A DNA stretch of 7,591 nt from Halieaceae bacterium (GTDB lineage: Bacteria; Pseudomonadota; Gammaproteobacteria; Pseudomonadales; Halieaceae): the NCBI GenBank assembly GCA_002705465.1, contig PAGS01000072.1, positions 1 to 7,591 on the forward strand, written 5' to 3'. The notes under the pieces are model-generated. The model saw only the letters and a list, made by a program, of their open reading frames with translations. It did no database searches and was not told the origin of the DNA. Positions within the stretch are counted from its first letter, which is position 1; each line of letters starts with the position of its first letter. A program made the position numbers and the translations under genes. This document shows positions 1-5,347 of the stretch, one piece after another.

Positions 1-80
1 CCCTGAACGCCGATCGTGGACAGTGCTTCGCGCACGTCGTCCAACTTGAAAGGCTTTATGACTGCAGTAACCAATTTCAT
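1..80 (-). CDS. glnK: Nitrogen regulatory PII protein, GlnK type (5' part only)
   Basis: Read on the minus strand, this is the first 26 codons of a PII signal protein, beginning MKLVTAVIKPFKLDDVREAL and continuing STIGVQG before leaving the window. This N-terminus is highly conserved in the family; the MKLVTA opening is more typical of GlnK than of GlnB. PII trimers sense 2-oxoglutarate, ATP/ADP and, through uridylylation of a T-loop tyrosine (outside the window), glutamine. GlnK usually blocks the ammonium channel AmtB when nitrogen is plentiful, so amtB is expected just beyond the left edge. The ATG at 80-78 is preceded by a strong GGAGG (90-86) at 5-nt spacing. A sigma-54 promoter and NtrC-like sites upstream agree with a nitrogen-starvation-induced glnK-amtB operon. 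Confidence 0.93.
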   Translation of the reverse strand, partial: MKLVTAVIKPFKLDDVREALSTIGVQ

Positions 81-90
81 GGCAACCTCC

Positions 91-114
91 AAAAAAGCCG
101 TCCGCAAAGACGGC
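91..114 (-). terminator. Terminator-like hairpin in the glnK leader
   Basis: On the minus strand a perfect 6-bp stem, GCCGTC (114-109) and GACGGC (102-97), with a TTTGCG loop is followed at once by six T residues (96-91). This has the form of an intrinsic terminator. It sits downstream of the predicted sigma-54 start and directly abuts the GGAGG ribosome binding site of glnK. It could be an attenuator, the 3' end of a short leader RNA, or a weak terminator that is mostly read through. The stem is short, so efficiency is uncertain. Confidence 0.6.
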
Positions 115-211
115 AATTGACTGACTGGCTCGTGGCCGTTCGTTTTCTTCGGGGTGGCCTAATGAAGGCTTGGCTCGCGGCTAGCGGTTGCGCTTTCCCC
201 GTAAGAGTTAT

Positions 212-228
212 TGCCAAGCGCGGGCCAG
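212..228 (-). promoter_or_regulatory. Sigma-54 (RpoN) promoter for glnK
   Basis: The minus strand reads CTGGCCCGCGCTTGGCA. The sigma-54 consensus is YTGGCACGRNNNTTGCW. The invariant -24 GG and -12 GC are present with exactly ten bases between them; the clearest mismatches are C for A in the -24 box and G for T in the -12 box. Transcription would start near position 201, giving a leader of about 120 nt before the glnK ATG. Two NtrC-like dyads lie about 115-150 bp upstream of that start, a typical enhancer distance. Confidence 0.72.
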
Positions 229-229
229 T

Positions 230-258
230 TTGGGATTACTGCATTAAGAACAGATACT
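230..258 (+). promoter_or_regulatory. Candidate sigma-70 promoter, rightward
   Basis: TTGGGA (230-235) and GATACT (253-258) are separated by exactly 17 bp; each box matches the sigma-70 consensus at four of six positions. Transcription would begin near 265. It points toward the terminator-like hairpin at 440-464 and toward ubiK, so it may drive a small RNA or the ubiK-comM transcript. It overlaps the upstream flank of the sigma-54 promoter on the other strand. Confidence 0.35.
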
Positions 259-314
259 TAAGGTTTTTAATGTACCGGCTTGGTGGAGATCCCACGGGTT
301 CTTTCCCGCGTGTC

Positions 315-329
315 GCACCAATGCAGTGC
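315..329. promoter_or_regulatory. NtrC binding site, proximal
   Basis: The sequence GCACCAATGCAGTGC matches the core NtrC dyad GCACY-N5-RGTGC. The outermost T/A pair of the full TGCAC...GTGCA consensus is not kept. It lies roughly 120 bp upstream of the predicted sigma-54 start site of glnK, suitable for an enhancer acting through DNA looping. Confidence 0.55.
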
Positions 330-335
330 GCCTCA

Positions 336-354
336 TGCACCAGTTTTGGTGGCA
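336..354. promoter_or_regulatory. NtrC binding site, distal (imperfect)
   Basis: TGCACCAGTTTTGGTGGCA resembles the NtrC dyad TGCACC-N5-GGTGCA, but has one extra base in the spacer and one extra G in the right half. Its centre is about 23 bp, close to two helical turns, from the better dyad at 315-329. Paired sites on the same face of the helix are the usual enhancer arrangement for NtrC. Confidence 0.42.
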
Positions 355-439
355 AATGATCTGTCTGTCATCGCGGCAGTGCGCTACATTTCAGCTGTGG
401 CTTGGGGAGGTGAACCTCGGCCTCACCGTCCTCAAATCT

Positions 440-464
440 GGGCCTGCTTTTCGGTCCTTTTTTT
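440..464 (+). terminator. Terminator-like hairpin upstream of ubiK
   Basis: GGGCC (440-444) pairs with GGTCC (453-457), one pair being G-U, around an 8-nt loop, and is followed by seven T residues (458-464). It is about 94 bp upstream of the ubiK start and on the same strand. It may end a small RNA transcribed from about 265, or attenuate ubiK. The opposite strand has no matching U tract, so it would not stop leftward transcription. Confidence 0.4.
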
Positions 465-557
465 GGTTTATTTGTCATTGCGACAGCAGCAGCAGAGCCA
501 GTAGCCGCAGCATTGGCAACAGAGAAAAATGAGATTCGATGCCCGCAGGACTTCGCC

Positions 558-827
558 ATGAATGACGACCGCTCACAGGCACAACCCAACCGGACGCTTT
601 TCGACCGCTTGATAGGCAACGGCGATCCGTTTATTGACGAGCTCGATCGCAACGCCAAGACGCTCCTGAAGGGGGCACTGACTCGTCTGGATGTGGTCAG
701 CCGGGAAGAATTTGATGCGCAGACCGCCGTATTGAGACGCACCAGAGAGCGGCTTGAGCAAGTGGAGCGGGATCTGGCCTCGCTGAGCCAATCGCTGGAT
801 TCACCCGACGGGCCGGACGGCAGCTGA
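558..827 (+). CDS. ubiK: UbiK family ubiquinone biosynthesis accessory factor (BMFP domain)
   Basis: This encodes an 89-residue acidic protein. Residues 41-75 carry the family signature LTRLDVVSREEFDAQTAVLR followed by a heptad-like RTRERLEQVERDLASL stretch, which forms the C-terminal coiled coil of BMFP/YqiC proteins. In Enterobacteria UbiK works with UbiJ in the cytosolic complex for aerobic ubiquinone synthesis. The N-terminal 40 residues are less conserved than the C-terminal half. I chose ATG 558, with AGGA at 547-550, over an in-frame TTG at 513 that has no good ribosome binding site and would add 15 residues. It is followed after 43 bp by comM, and the glnK | ubiK-comM layout is familiar from Pseudomonas. 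Confidence 0.88.
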   Translation: MNDDRSQAQPNRTLFDRLIGNGDPFIDELDRNAKTLLKGALTRLDVVSREEFDAQTAVLRRTRERLEQVERDLASLSQSLDSPDGPDGS

Positions 828-870
828 GTCGGCGCACATCACCCGCACCCTTTGAGATCAAGGATGATCC

Positions 871-2379
871 ATGCAATTTACCCACGTTCACTCGCGTAGC
901 CACGCAGGTCTCGAGGCCCCTTCTGTCACAGTAGAGATTCATCTCACAGCAGGCCTACCGCACTTTCAAATCGTCGGTCTGGGCGACTCAGTTAGTCGTC
1001 AGGTTTACGGGCGGGTGCGCAGCGCTCTCCTGAGCTCCCACTTCAAATGGCCCGATTTCCGCATCACCGTCAATCTGGCACCAACTGATGTGCCCAAAAG
1101 CGGGACAAGATTCGACTTGCCTATTGCGTTGGGCCTTTTAGTCGCTTCGGGACAACTCCCGGCACAGAGTCTTGACGGCAGGGAATTTTTCGGTGAGCTG
1201 GGACTCGATGGCTGCATTCATTCCTTCCACGGTGCGCTGGCGGCAGCGATGGAGGCCTGTCGAGCCCATCGAGTCTGCGGCATCGCCGCACAGGATGCAG
1301 AAAAGATTGCCAGTGTTACCGGGGGCCGCATCCTCGCAGCTCCCGACCTCCTGACACTTTGTGGCCAACTCAAGGCGCCCACCGCTCCTCTGATTCGCAC
1401 TGATTTCGCTCTACAAACACCGGAGCGGCATTACCCCGATTTAGCTGAACTAAAAGGGCAACCCTTGACTCACGAAGTCCTCAAGCTGGCCGCCGCAGGG
1501 GGCCACCACTTGCTGATGAGCGGCCCTCCGGGGGTAGGCAAAACCCTGGCCGCATCGATTCTGCCGGGGCTGCTTCCCCAACTGACCGCTAATACTCAAC
1601 GCCAAGTCAATCTCCTGCGCGACTTGGCGAGGCTCGGTTTCATGAACGGCCCTCCCTTGCGACAACCTCATCATTCCAGCAGCGTCGCTGCGCTGATGGG
1701 CGGCACCGCGAAAGCTATACCTGGCGAAATTTCCATGGCGCATGGCGGAGTGCTCTTCCTCGACGAATTGACCGAATTCCCTCAGCCGGTGCTAAATCAA
1801 CTCCGACAACCACTCGAGAGCGGAGAGATCTGGGTGAGCCGCGCGGCTCACGAGCATCGCTATCCCGCGCAGTTCCAGCTAGTGGCCGCGATGAACCCAT
1901 GCCCCTGCGGTCACGCCGGGAGCCGGGAGTTCGCATGCCGTTGCACACCGGATACGATCAGGCGCTATCGGCAAGGCGCCTCTGGCCCGTTGATGGATCG
2001 CATTGACTTACATGTCACGCTCAGGCGGCCACCCCCTGAATGTTTGCTGAGTGGCACAGATACGCCAGATTACTCAGCGACGGTGAGACCCGACATCGCG
2101 ACGGCGCGCGAACGCCAATTGCATCGCCAGGGCGTGCTCAATCGAGATCTTCGAGGAGAAAACTTAATCGCAGTCTGCTCACTGAGCGGTCAGACACAGA
2201 AATGGTTAATTGAAGCGATGAAGACGCTGCATCTGTCAGCGAGATCGACCCACCGCCGCCTGAGGGTGGCAAGGACCATCGCCGACTTGGAGGGGAGTAC
2301 CTCGGTATCAGTAGAGCACCTTAATACCGCTGTGGGCCTGCGAGAGGCACCCACTGATACCGACGCGGTGCAGGCTTAG
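871..2379 (+). CDS. comM: YifB/ComM family Mg-chelatase-like AAA+ ATPase
   Basis: The 502-residue length is normal for the family. Residues 1-190 form the N-terminal ChlI-like domain (HSRSHAGLEAPSVTVEIHL, then ITVNLAPTDVPKSGTRFDLP). Walker A is GPPGVGKT at 218-225 and Walker B is VLFLDE at 294-299. A Cys-rich MNPCPCGH begins at 341 with CRC shortly after, a metal-site-like motif usual in this family, and SGPLMDRIDLHV lies at 371-382. The C-terminal helical domain carries SARSTHRRLRVARTIADLEG. ComM of naturally transformable bacteria is a hexameric helicase that speeds branch migration during integration of incoming DNA; in other species its role is less clear. AAGGA at 860-864 supports the ATG. 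Its TAG stop interlocks with the stop of the convergent cytochrome gene. Confidence 0.95.
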   Translation: MQFTHVHSRSHAGLEAPSVTVEIHLTAGLPHFQIVGLGDSVSRQVYGRVRSALLSSHFKWPDFRITVNLAPTDVPKSGTRFDLPIALGLLVASGQLPAQSLDGREFFGELGLDGCIHSFHGALAAAMEACRAHRVCGIAAQDAEKIASVTGGRILAAPDLLTLCGQLKAPTAPLIRTDFALQTPERHYPDLAELKGQPLTHEVLKLAAAGGHHLLMSGPPGVGKTLAASILPGLLPQLTANTQRQVNLLRDLARLGFMNGPPLRQPHHSSSVAALMGGTAKAIPGEISMAHGGVLFLDELTEFPQPVLNQLRQPLESGEIWVSRAAHEHRYPAQFQLVAAMNPCPCGHAGSREFACRCTPDTIRRYRQGASGPLMDRIDLHVTLRRPPPECLLSGTDTPDYSATVRPDIATARERQLHRQGVLNRDLRGENLIAVCSLSGQTQKWLIEAMKTLHLSARSTHRRLRVARTIADLEGSTSVSVEHLNTAVGLREAPTDTDAVQA

Positions 2380-2786
2380 CGACTGCTATCAACCATATAG
2401 TCCACAGCCCATCTGATTTCGTCGTCGGAACAGTCTGCGCATCCGCCGCGGGCGATCATGCCCGTTCCCGCCACGCCATTGATGCCACTGTCATACAGTG
2501 CATCCATACCTTTGGCGATGCGGTCCACCCATGCGACCTGATCGCCGACTTTTGGCGCACCGGCAATCCCTGCCGCATGGCATGCCATACAGGCACCGTT
2601 GTAAACATCCTCTCCCGATCGGCCAGCGGCGTCCGCCATGACTTCACCACCACCGCAGGTCTCGCCCTGCACGCAGACCGCAGAGAACGGCTGGATTCGC
2701 GCTTCAATGTCAGCCCTCTGCTGCTCGGTCAGATCAAGCGCAACCGCCGCCATCGGGGCCAACAAAAACAACAAGAAAAATCGCAT
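2376..2786 (-). CDS. Cytochrome c5 family periplasmic c-type cytochrome
   Basis: This encodes a 136-residue precursor. Residues 1-16 (MRFFLLFLLAPMAAVA) are a Sec signal peptide with an AVA cleavage site. The mature protein has one heme site, CMACH at 66-70, a likely axial Met110 in GTGMIARGG, and the c5 hallmark cysteine pair C116/C119 (GGCADCSDDEI). A further pair, C38 and C44, lies before the heme site. It is expected to carry electrons in the periplasm toward a terminal oxidase or similar partner. The ATG at 2786-2784 has GGAG 8 nt upstream; an upstream in-frame start at 2846 would put the signal peptide inside the protein and overlap the promoter, so I rejected it. It is transcribed divergently from the GST-like gene. 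Confidence 0.9.
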   Translation of the reverse strand: MRFFLLFLLAPMAAVALDLTEQQRADIEARIQPFSAVCVQGETCGGGEVMADAAGRSGEDVYNGACMACHAAGIAGAPKVGDQVAWVDRIAKGMDALYDSGINGVAGTGMIARGGCADCSDDEIRWAVDYMVDSSR

Positions 2787-2814
2787 GGTGCCATCTCCAA
2801 TTATTGGGAGCGGG

Positions 2815-2820
2815 AGTATA
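2815..2820 (-). promoter_or_regulatory. -10 box of the cytochrome c5 gene
   Basis: The minus strand reads TATACT here, within CCGTTATACTCCC, 28 bp upstream of the start codon. No strong -35 box is seen; TTTTCG at about 17 bp upstream is the best available. The same CCGTTATACT word occurs on the other strand in front of the GST-like gene. Confidence 0.4.
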
Positions 2821-2871
2821 ACGGTTGCGAAAACGATCGAAAACATAACCGTGCCTCGCGCGAGCCACCGT

Positions 2872-2877
2872 TATACT
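2872..2877 (+). promoter_or_regulatory. -10 box of the GST-like gene
   Basis: TATACT lies within ACCGTTATACTGGGG, 27 bp upstream of the GST start. No good -35 hexamer is visible, so the promoter may need an activator or an unusual upstream contact. A 10-bp palindrome, CTCGCGCGAG (2855-2864), sits where the spacer would be and could be an operator. Confidence 0.4.
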
Positions 2878-2904
2878 GGGGTAAAAATCAAGGACACCGC
2901 AGCT

Positions 2905-3531
2905 ATGAAACTCTACACCTTCGACGGCGCCCCAAATCCCGCACGCATTGCCATGTTCTTGCAGTACAAAGGCATCACTCTGGAGACGACCCAAGTCAAT
3001 CTGGGCACCGAGGAGCAGTTGGGCGATGCCTATCGGGCGATCGTTCCCGAGGCCACAGTACCGGCACTGATCCTTGACGACGGCTCGGTGCTCTGCGCGG
3101 TGATTGCCATCGCCCACTATTTAGAGTCTCAGTTTCCTGAGAGGCCGCTACTGGGCCAAAGTGCTGAGGAGCGGGCTCAAGTGCTGAATTGGAACCACAG
3201 ACTATTCAGTGAAATCTTTGCCGCCGCCGCTGATGCGTTTCGCAATGGGCACCCTCACTATGTCGATCGGGCGCTGCCAGGCCCGGACAATGTGGCTCAG
3301 CTACCCGAATTGGTGGAGCGCGGTCGCACCCGACTGATCGCAGGTTTTACCATGACCAATGAGCGGCTGGCGGACAGCCCTTTTTTGGCGGGGGACAACT
3401 TCTCCTTTGCGGACATTGATTTATTGGCAGCCATCGATTTCGCAAAGTGGGGTGCGCGGCTGTCGCCAGACGAGTCGCTAACGAACTTGCACCGGTGGCG
3501 CGGGGATGCCAAAGCGGCACTGGCGGGGTGA
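2905..3531 (+). CDS. Glutathione S-transferase-like protein
   Basis: This 208-residue protein has the two-domain GST layout. The thioredoxin-like N-terminal domain (about 1-78) begins MKLYTFDGAPNPARIAMFLQ and contains the cis-proline TVPAL at 51-55; the all-helical C-terminal domain includes FLAGDNFSFADIDLLAAIDF, the conserved N-capping region. At the usual glutathione-binding Glu-Ser position the protein reads VLCAVIAIAHYLE (62-74), with Ala-Val in place of Glu-Ser, so glutathione binding may be weakened or changed. It probably acts in the cytosol on electrophiles or peroxides, but the substrate cannot be read from sequence. AAGGA (2890-2894) supports ATG 2905. Its stop overlaps the next gene's GTG start by four bases. 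Confidence 0.85.
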   Translation: MKLYTFDGAPNPARIAMFLQYKGITLETTQVNLGTEEQLGDAYRAIVPEATVPALILDDGSVLCAVIAIAHYLESQFPERPLLGQSAEERAQVLNWNHRLFSEIFAAAADAFRNGHPHYVDRALPGPDNVAQLPELVERGRTRLIAGFTMTNERLADSPFLAGDNFSFADIDLLAAIDFAKWGARLSPDESLTNLHRWRGDAKAALAG

Positions 3532-4571
3532 GACGCTATCGCGCCCTGATAACGAGCCTTTTGCTGCTGACCGGATGCGGCGATACCAGCAGCGCCCCGC
3601 AAAACTTGCAGGAATATTTGAATCGTCTGTCGACGATTACCGGCATGCCACTGCCCGCAGGCCCGTCCCAGCAGAATGAGTCACTCGCAATACCGCATGG
3701 CCCGATCCTCAACCCACCCGCCCCGAGCCAAATCAACCTGATCGAATTTCTGTCGCTCTCTGGCTGCGAGTTGCAAGTGAATCTTGGCCGCCGCAACACT
3801 CAACTGGGGCGCACCGCCTCTCCGTCGCAACGATTACTGCTCGATCTGGAGTTTTTAGATCTGGCACCGGGATGCATCACTCTGCTCCAAGAACGCGGGG
3901 ATACAGAGCTTGCCAACACTCTGGAACAGGCGAGCAAAGAGCGCATGGATCTGCTTCCGATGTCGCTGTACCAGTCGATATTGCAAGGCCCCGAGTGGCA
4001 ACTTTTTTGGGAGCGCCCGACGACGCTCGGGGATTACCCTGCCAGCACCAGTAGCCTCATTGCCGAGTCACTGAGTCGCCTGATCGACTTGAGCGTGGCC
4101 TGGCTGGCCGGCGACTGGAGCGCCAGCAACCATGAGTTCGAGCTACTCCTCAGTGATCTGCGCGCGGGCGACGGCGGGCCATTGTTGCTCGCGCACTATC
4201 TAGCATCCAGCGCGCTGCAGCGCGCCACCGAGCTGCTGAAAGGTACGCAATCCACTGCCCCGCTTTGCCCCTATGGCCAGCCGACAGATCGATCCAGAGC
4301 GCTGGAACAAGTGGTGGCCCGTTTCCTGGTCGGCGGAGTACAGCCCTGGTTGGTAACGCTGCGCCAGAGAAAGGAGCTGCTGCTACCACCGATAAAAAAG
4401 CTCGAACAATCACTCGCCAGCGAATTGACCGATGACTATCGTCACTGGATGGCCACCCGCGACGCAGTGCTCGATGGCCTCAACGCCGTGACCCGATCAC
4501 ACATCGCACAGATTAAAGCCGCACTGGCCGAATGCAGTCGTATAAATCGGGCGGGGCAAGGGGCACACTGA
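3528..4571 (+). CDS. DUF3080 family lipoprotein
   Basis: The protein has 347 residues when read from the GTG that overlaps the GST stop (GTGA). It starts with a short lipoprotein signal, RRYRALITSLLLLTGC, with the lipobox LTGC and the lipidated Cys at 17; Gly at +2 suggests sorting to the outer membrane. Residues around 70-110 (LIEFLSLSGCELQVNLGRRN, then SPSQRLLLDLEFLDLAPGC) match my memory of DUF3080, a gammaproteobacterial family of unknown function. The remainder is helix-rich with two further cysteines. A longer frame from 3447 would bury the signal peptide and run inside the GST gene, so I rejected it. There is no clear ribosome binding site, so translation is probably coupled to the GST gene. 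Confidence 0.78.
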   Translation: MRRYRALITSLLLLTGCGDTSSAPQNLQEYLNRLSTITGMPLPAGPSQQNESLAIPHGPILNPPAPSQINLIEFLSLSGCELQVNLGRRNTQLGRTASPSQRLLLDLEFLDLAPGCITLLQERGDTELANTLEQASKERMDLLPMSLYQSILQGPEWQLFWERPTTLGDYPASTSSLIAESLSRLIDLSVAWLAGDWSASNHEFELLLSDLRAGDGGPLLLAHYLASSALQRATELLKGTQSTAPLCPYGQPTDRSRALEQVVARFLVGGVQPWLVTLRQRKELLLPPIKKLEQSLASELTDDYRHWMATRDAVLDGLNAVTRSHIAQIKAALAECSRINRAGQGAH

Positions 4572-4648
4572 ACCGGACCGTCTTGCAGAATCAAGAGAAA
4601 AGCCCGTCTTTTCAGCGCCACGCAGCGGGTTATCTGTCGTCCCCAGCA

Positions 4649-4677
4649 CTGGCATGGTGCGCCAAGCCTGCTACATT
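4649..4677 (+). promoter_or_regulatory. Sigma-70 promoter of the DUF4136 lipoprotein gene
   Basis: CTGGCA (4649-4654) and TACATT (4672-4677) are separated by 17 bp, and the -10 box is preceded by an extended-10 TG at the correct place (TGCTACATT). Transcription would start near 4684, about 27 nt before the GTG start. The 139-bp gap between the two lipoprotein genes holds no other clear element. Confidence 0.5.
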
Positions 4678-4710
4678 ACGACATCCCGAATTTGCTGTGT
4701 GGAGATAATT

Positions 4711-5318
4711 GTGACGCTGATCCGACTGACCGTGGCCGCAGGCCTAGCATTGGCCCTGACCGCCTGTGCCAGCAAACCTCCCGAACCGGCGGTGGACTTT
4801 GCCCCCGACTATAATTTCAGCCAGCCCAAGAGCATCGGTTTTTACGCGATGAGTGGCGAGGTCACCGGCAATAATCCGACCGAACTCACCGACTTTCAGC
4901 GGGATCGTATTGACTCAGCGCTGCGCTCAGCACTTGAAGCCAAGGGCTTTGAGTTCGTCACCAAAACGGCTGACGCAGATTTGCTACTCAGTTGGCATCT
5001 GAATCTCATGGAAAAAACGGATGTCAAAACCTACAACAACCCTTCCTACGGGGCGTCGATGGGGACAGCCGCTATACCCGATACGCCATGTACAGCTGCT
5101 ACAACTGCATGAACCAAACAGATGTCCGCGTTACGGAGTACACACAGGGGACCTTCATTATCGACATGATCGACCCTGTCGAGAACGCCTCGGTCTGGCG
5201 CAGCGTCACGCAGTCCAAACTTAAAGAAGAGACCATCCGCGACCAGACGGCGCTGGACGCCGCCGCGATGCGAGTACTGGCGGGTTTCCCTCCTGGGGTC
5301 GCGCAGACAACGCCGTAA
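4711..5318 (+). pseudogene. DUF4136 family lipoprotein, interrupted by a -1 frameshift
   Basis: The GTG at 4711, with GGAG at 4701-4704, begins a lipoprotein signal ending LALTAC (Cys19), followed by a DUF4136-like start (VDFAPDYNFSQPKSIGFYA). This frame stops at 5110-5112 after an atypical tail. The expected second half, RVTEYTQGTFIIDMIDPVEN through SVWRSVTQSKLKEETIRDQT to a TAA at 5316-5318, lies one base back. The switch must occur between about 5050 and 5066, where two GGGG runs occur (5050-5053 and 5061-5064). One extra G in either run would restore an intact protein of 202 residues. The coding signal on both sides is fresh, so this is a recent mutation, a sequencing error, or less likely a recoding site. 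DUF4136 proteins are envelope lipoproteins of unknown function. Confidence 0.8.
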
Positions 5319-5347
5319 TCTGGTGACACCCCAATGAGGCGGCGGGC

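Larger units (their letters stand above)
265..464 (+). ncRNA. Candidate small RNA or structured ubiK leader
   Basis: This stretch has no convincing coding sequence and is bounded by a sigma-70-like promoter (230-258) and a hairpin followed by seven T residues (440-464). It is rich in local inverted repeats: TTGGTG near 275-280 can pair with CACCAA near 316-321, enclosing a CGGG/CCCG hairpin, and GAGG-TGAA-CCTC (407-418) forms a tetraloop hairpin. It also contains the NtrC-like dyads, which explain some of the symmetry at DNA level. I could not match it to 6S RNA, SRP RNA or any other known family, so it remains a hypothesis. Confidence 0.25.
2815..2877. repeat. 11-bp inverted repeat at divergent promoters
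   Basis: AGTATAACGGT (2815-2825) and ACCGTTATACT (2867-2877) are perfect inverted copies separated by 41 bp. Each contains the TATACT -10-like box of the gene it faces. A shorter palindrome, CTCGCGCGAG, lies between them at 2855-2864. The symmetry may reflect a shared regulator or just two similar core promoters. Confidence 0.6.

Noticed and set aside
81..201. Glutamine riboswitch (glnA motif) in front of glnK
   Set aside because: The conserved core bases I recall for that motif are not visible; only a general terminator/anti-terminator layout is.
265..464. 6S RNA, SRP RNA or tmRNA
   Set aside because: Size is near that of 6S RNA, but I could not build the long closing stem and central bubble, and no SRP GGAAGGAAGCAG-type loop or tRNA-like domain is present.
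280..504. Open frames of 68-80 codons between glnK and ubiK on the plus strand
   Set aside because: They use weak starts without ribosome binding sites, show low-complexity Gln runs from a CAG repeat, and overlap clear regulatory sites. No family resemblance.
368..742. 124-codon open frame on the minus strand opposite ubiK
   Set aside because: It runs antisense through the conserved ubiK coding sequence, with Ser/Arg-rich composition typical of a shadow frame.
3447..3527. Upstream start for the DUF3080 gene
   Set aside because: It lies wholly within the GST coding region and would place the lipoprotein signal 27 residues inside the protein.
4210..4225. 16-bp perfect palindrome GCGCGCTGCAGCGCGC inside the DUF3080 gene
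   Set aside because: It encodes an Ala/Leu-rich helix in a GC-rich gene, has no T tract and is far from any start; most likely chance from codon use.
4992..5318. Second half of the DUF4136 gene as a separate gene
   Set aside because: It has no ribosome binding site, its first residues overlap the first half in another frame, and its homologous part fits as the direct continuation of the first half.
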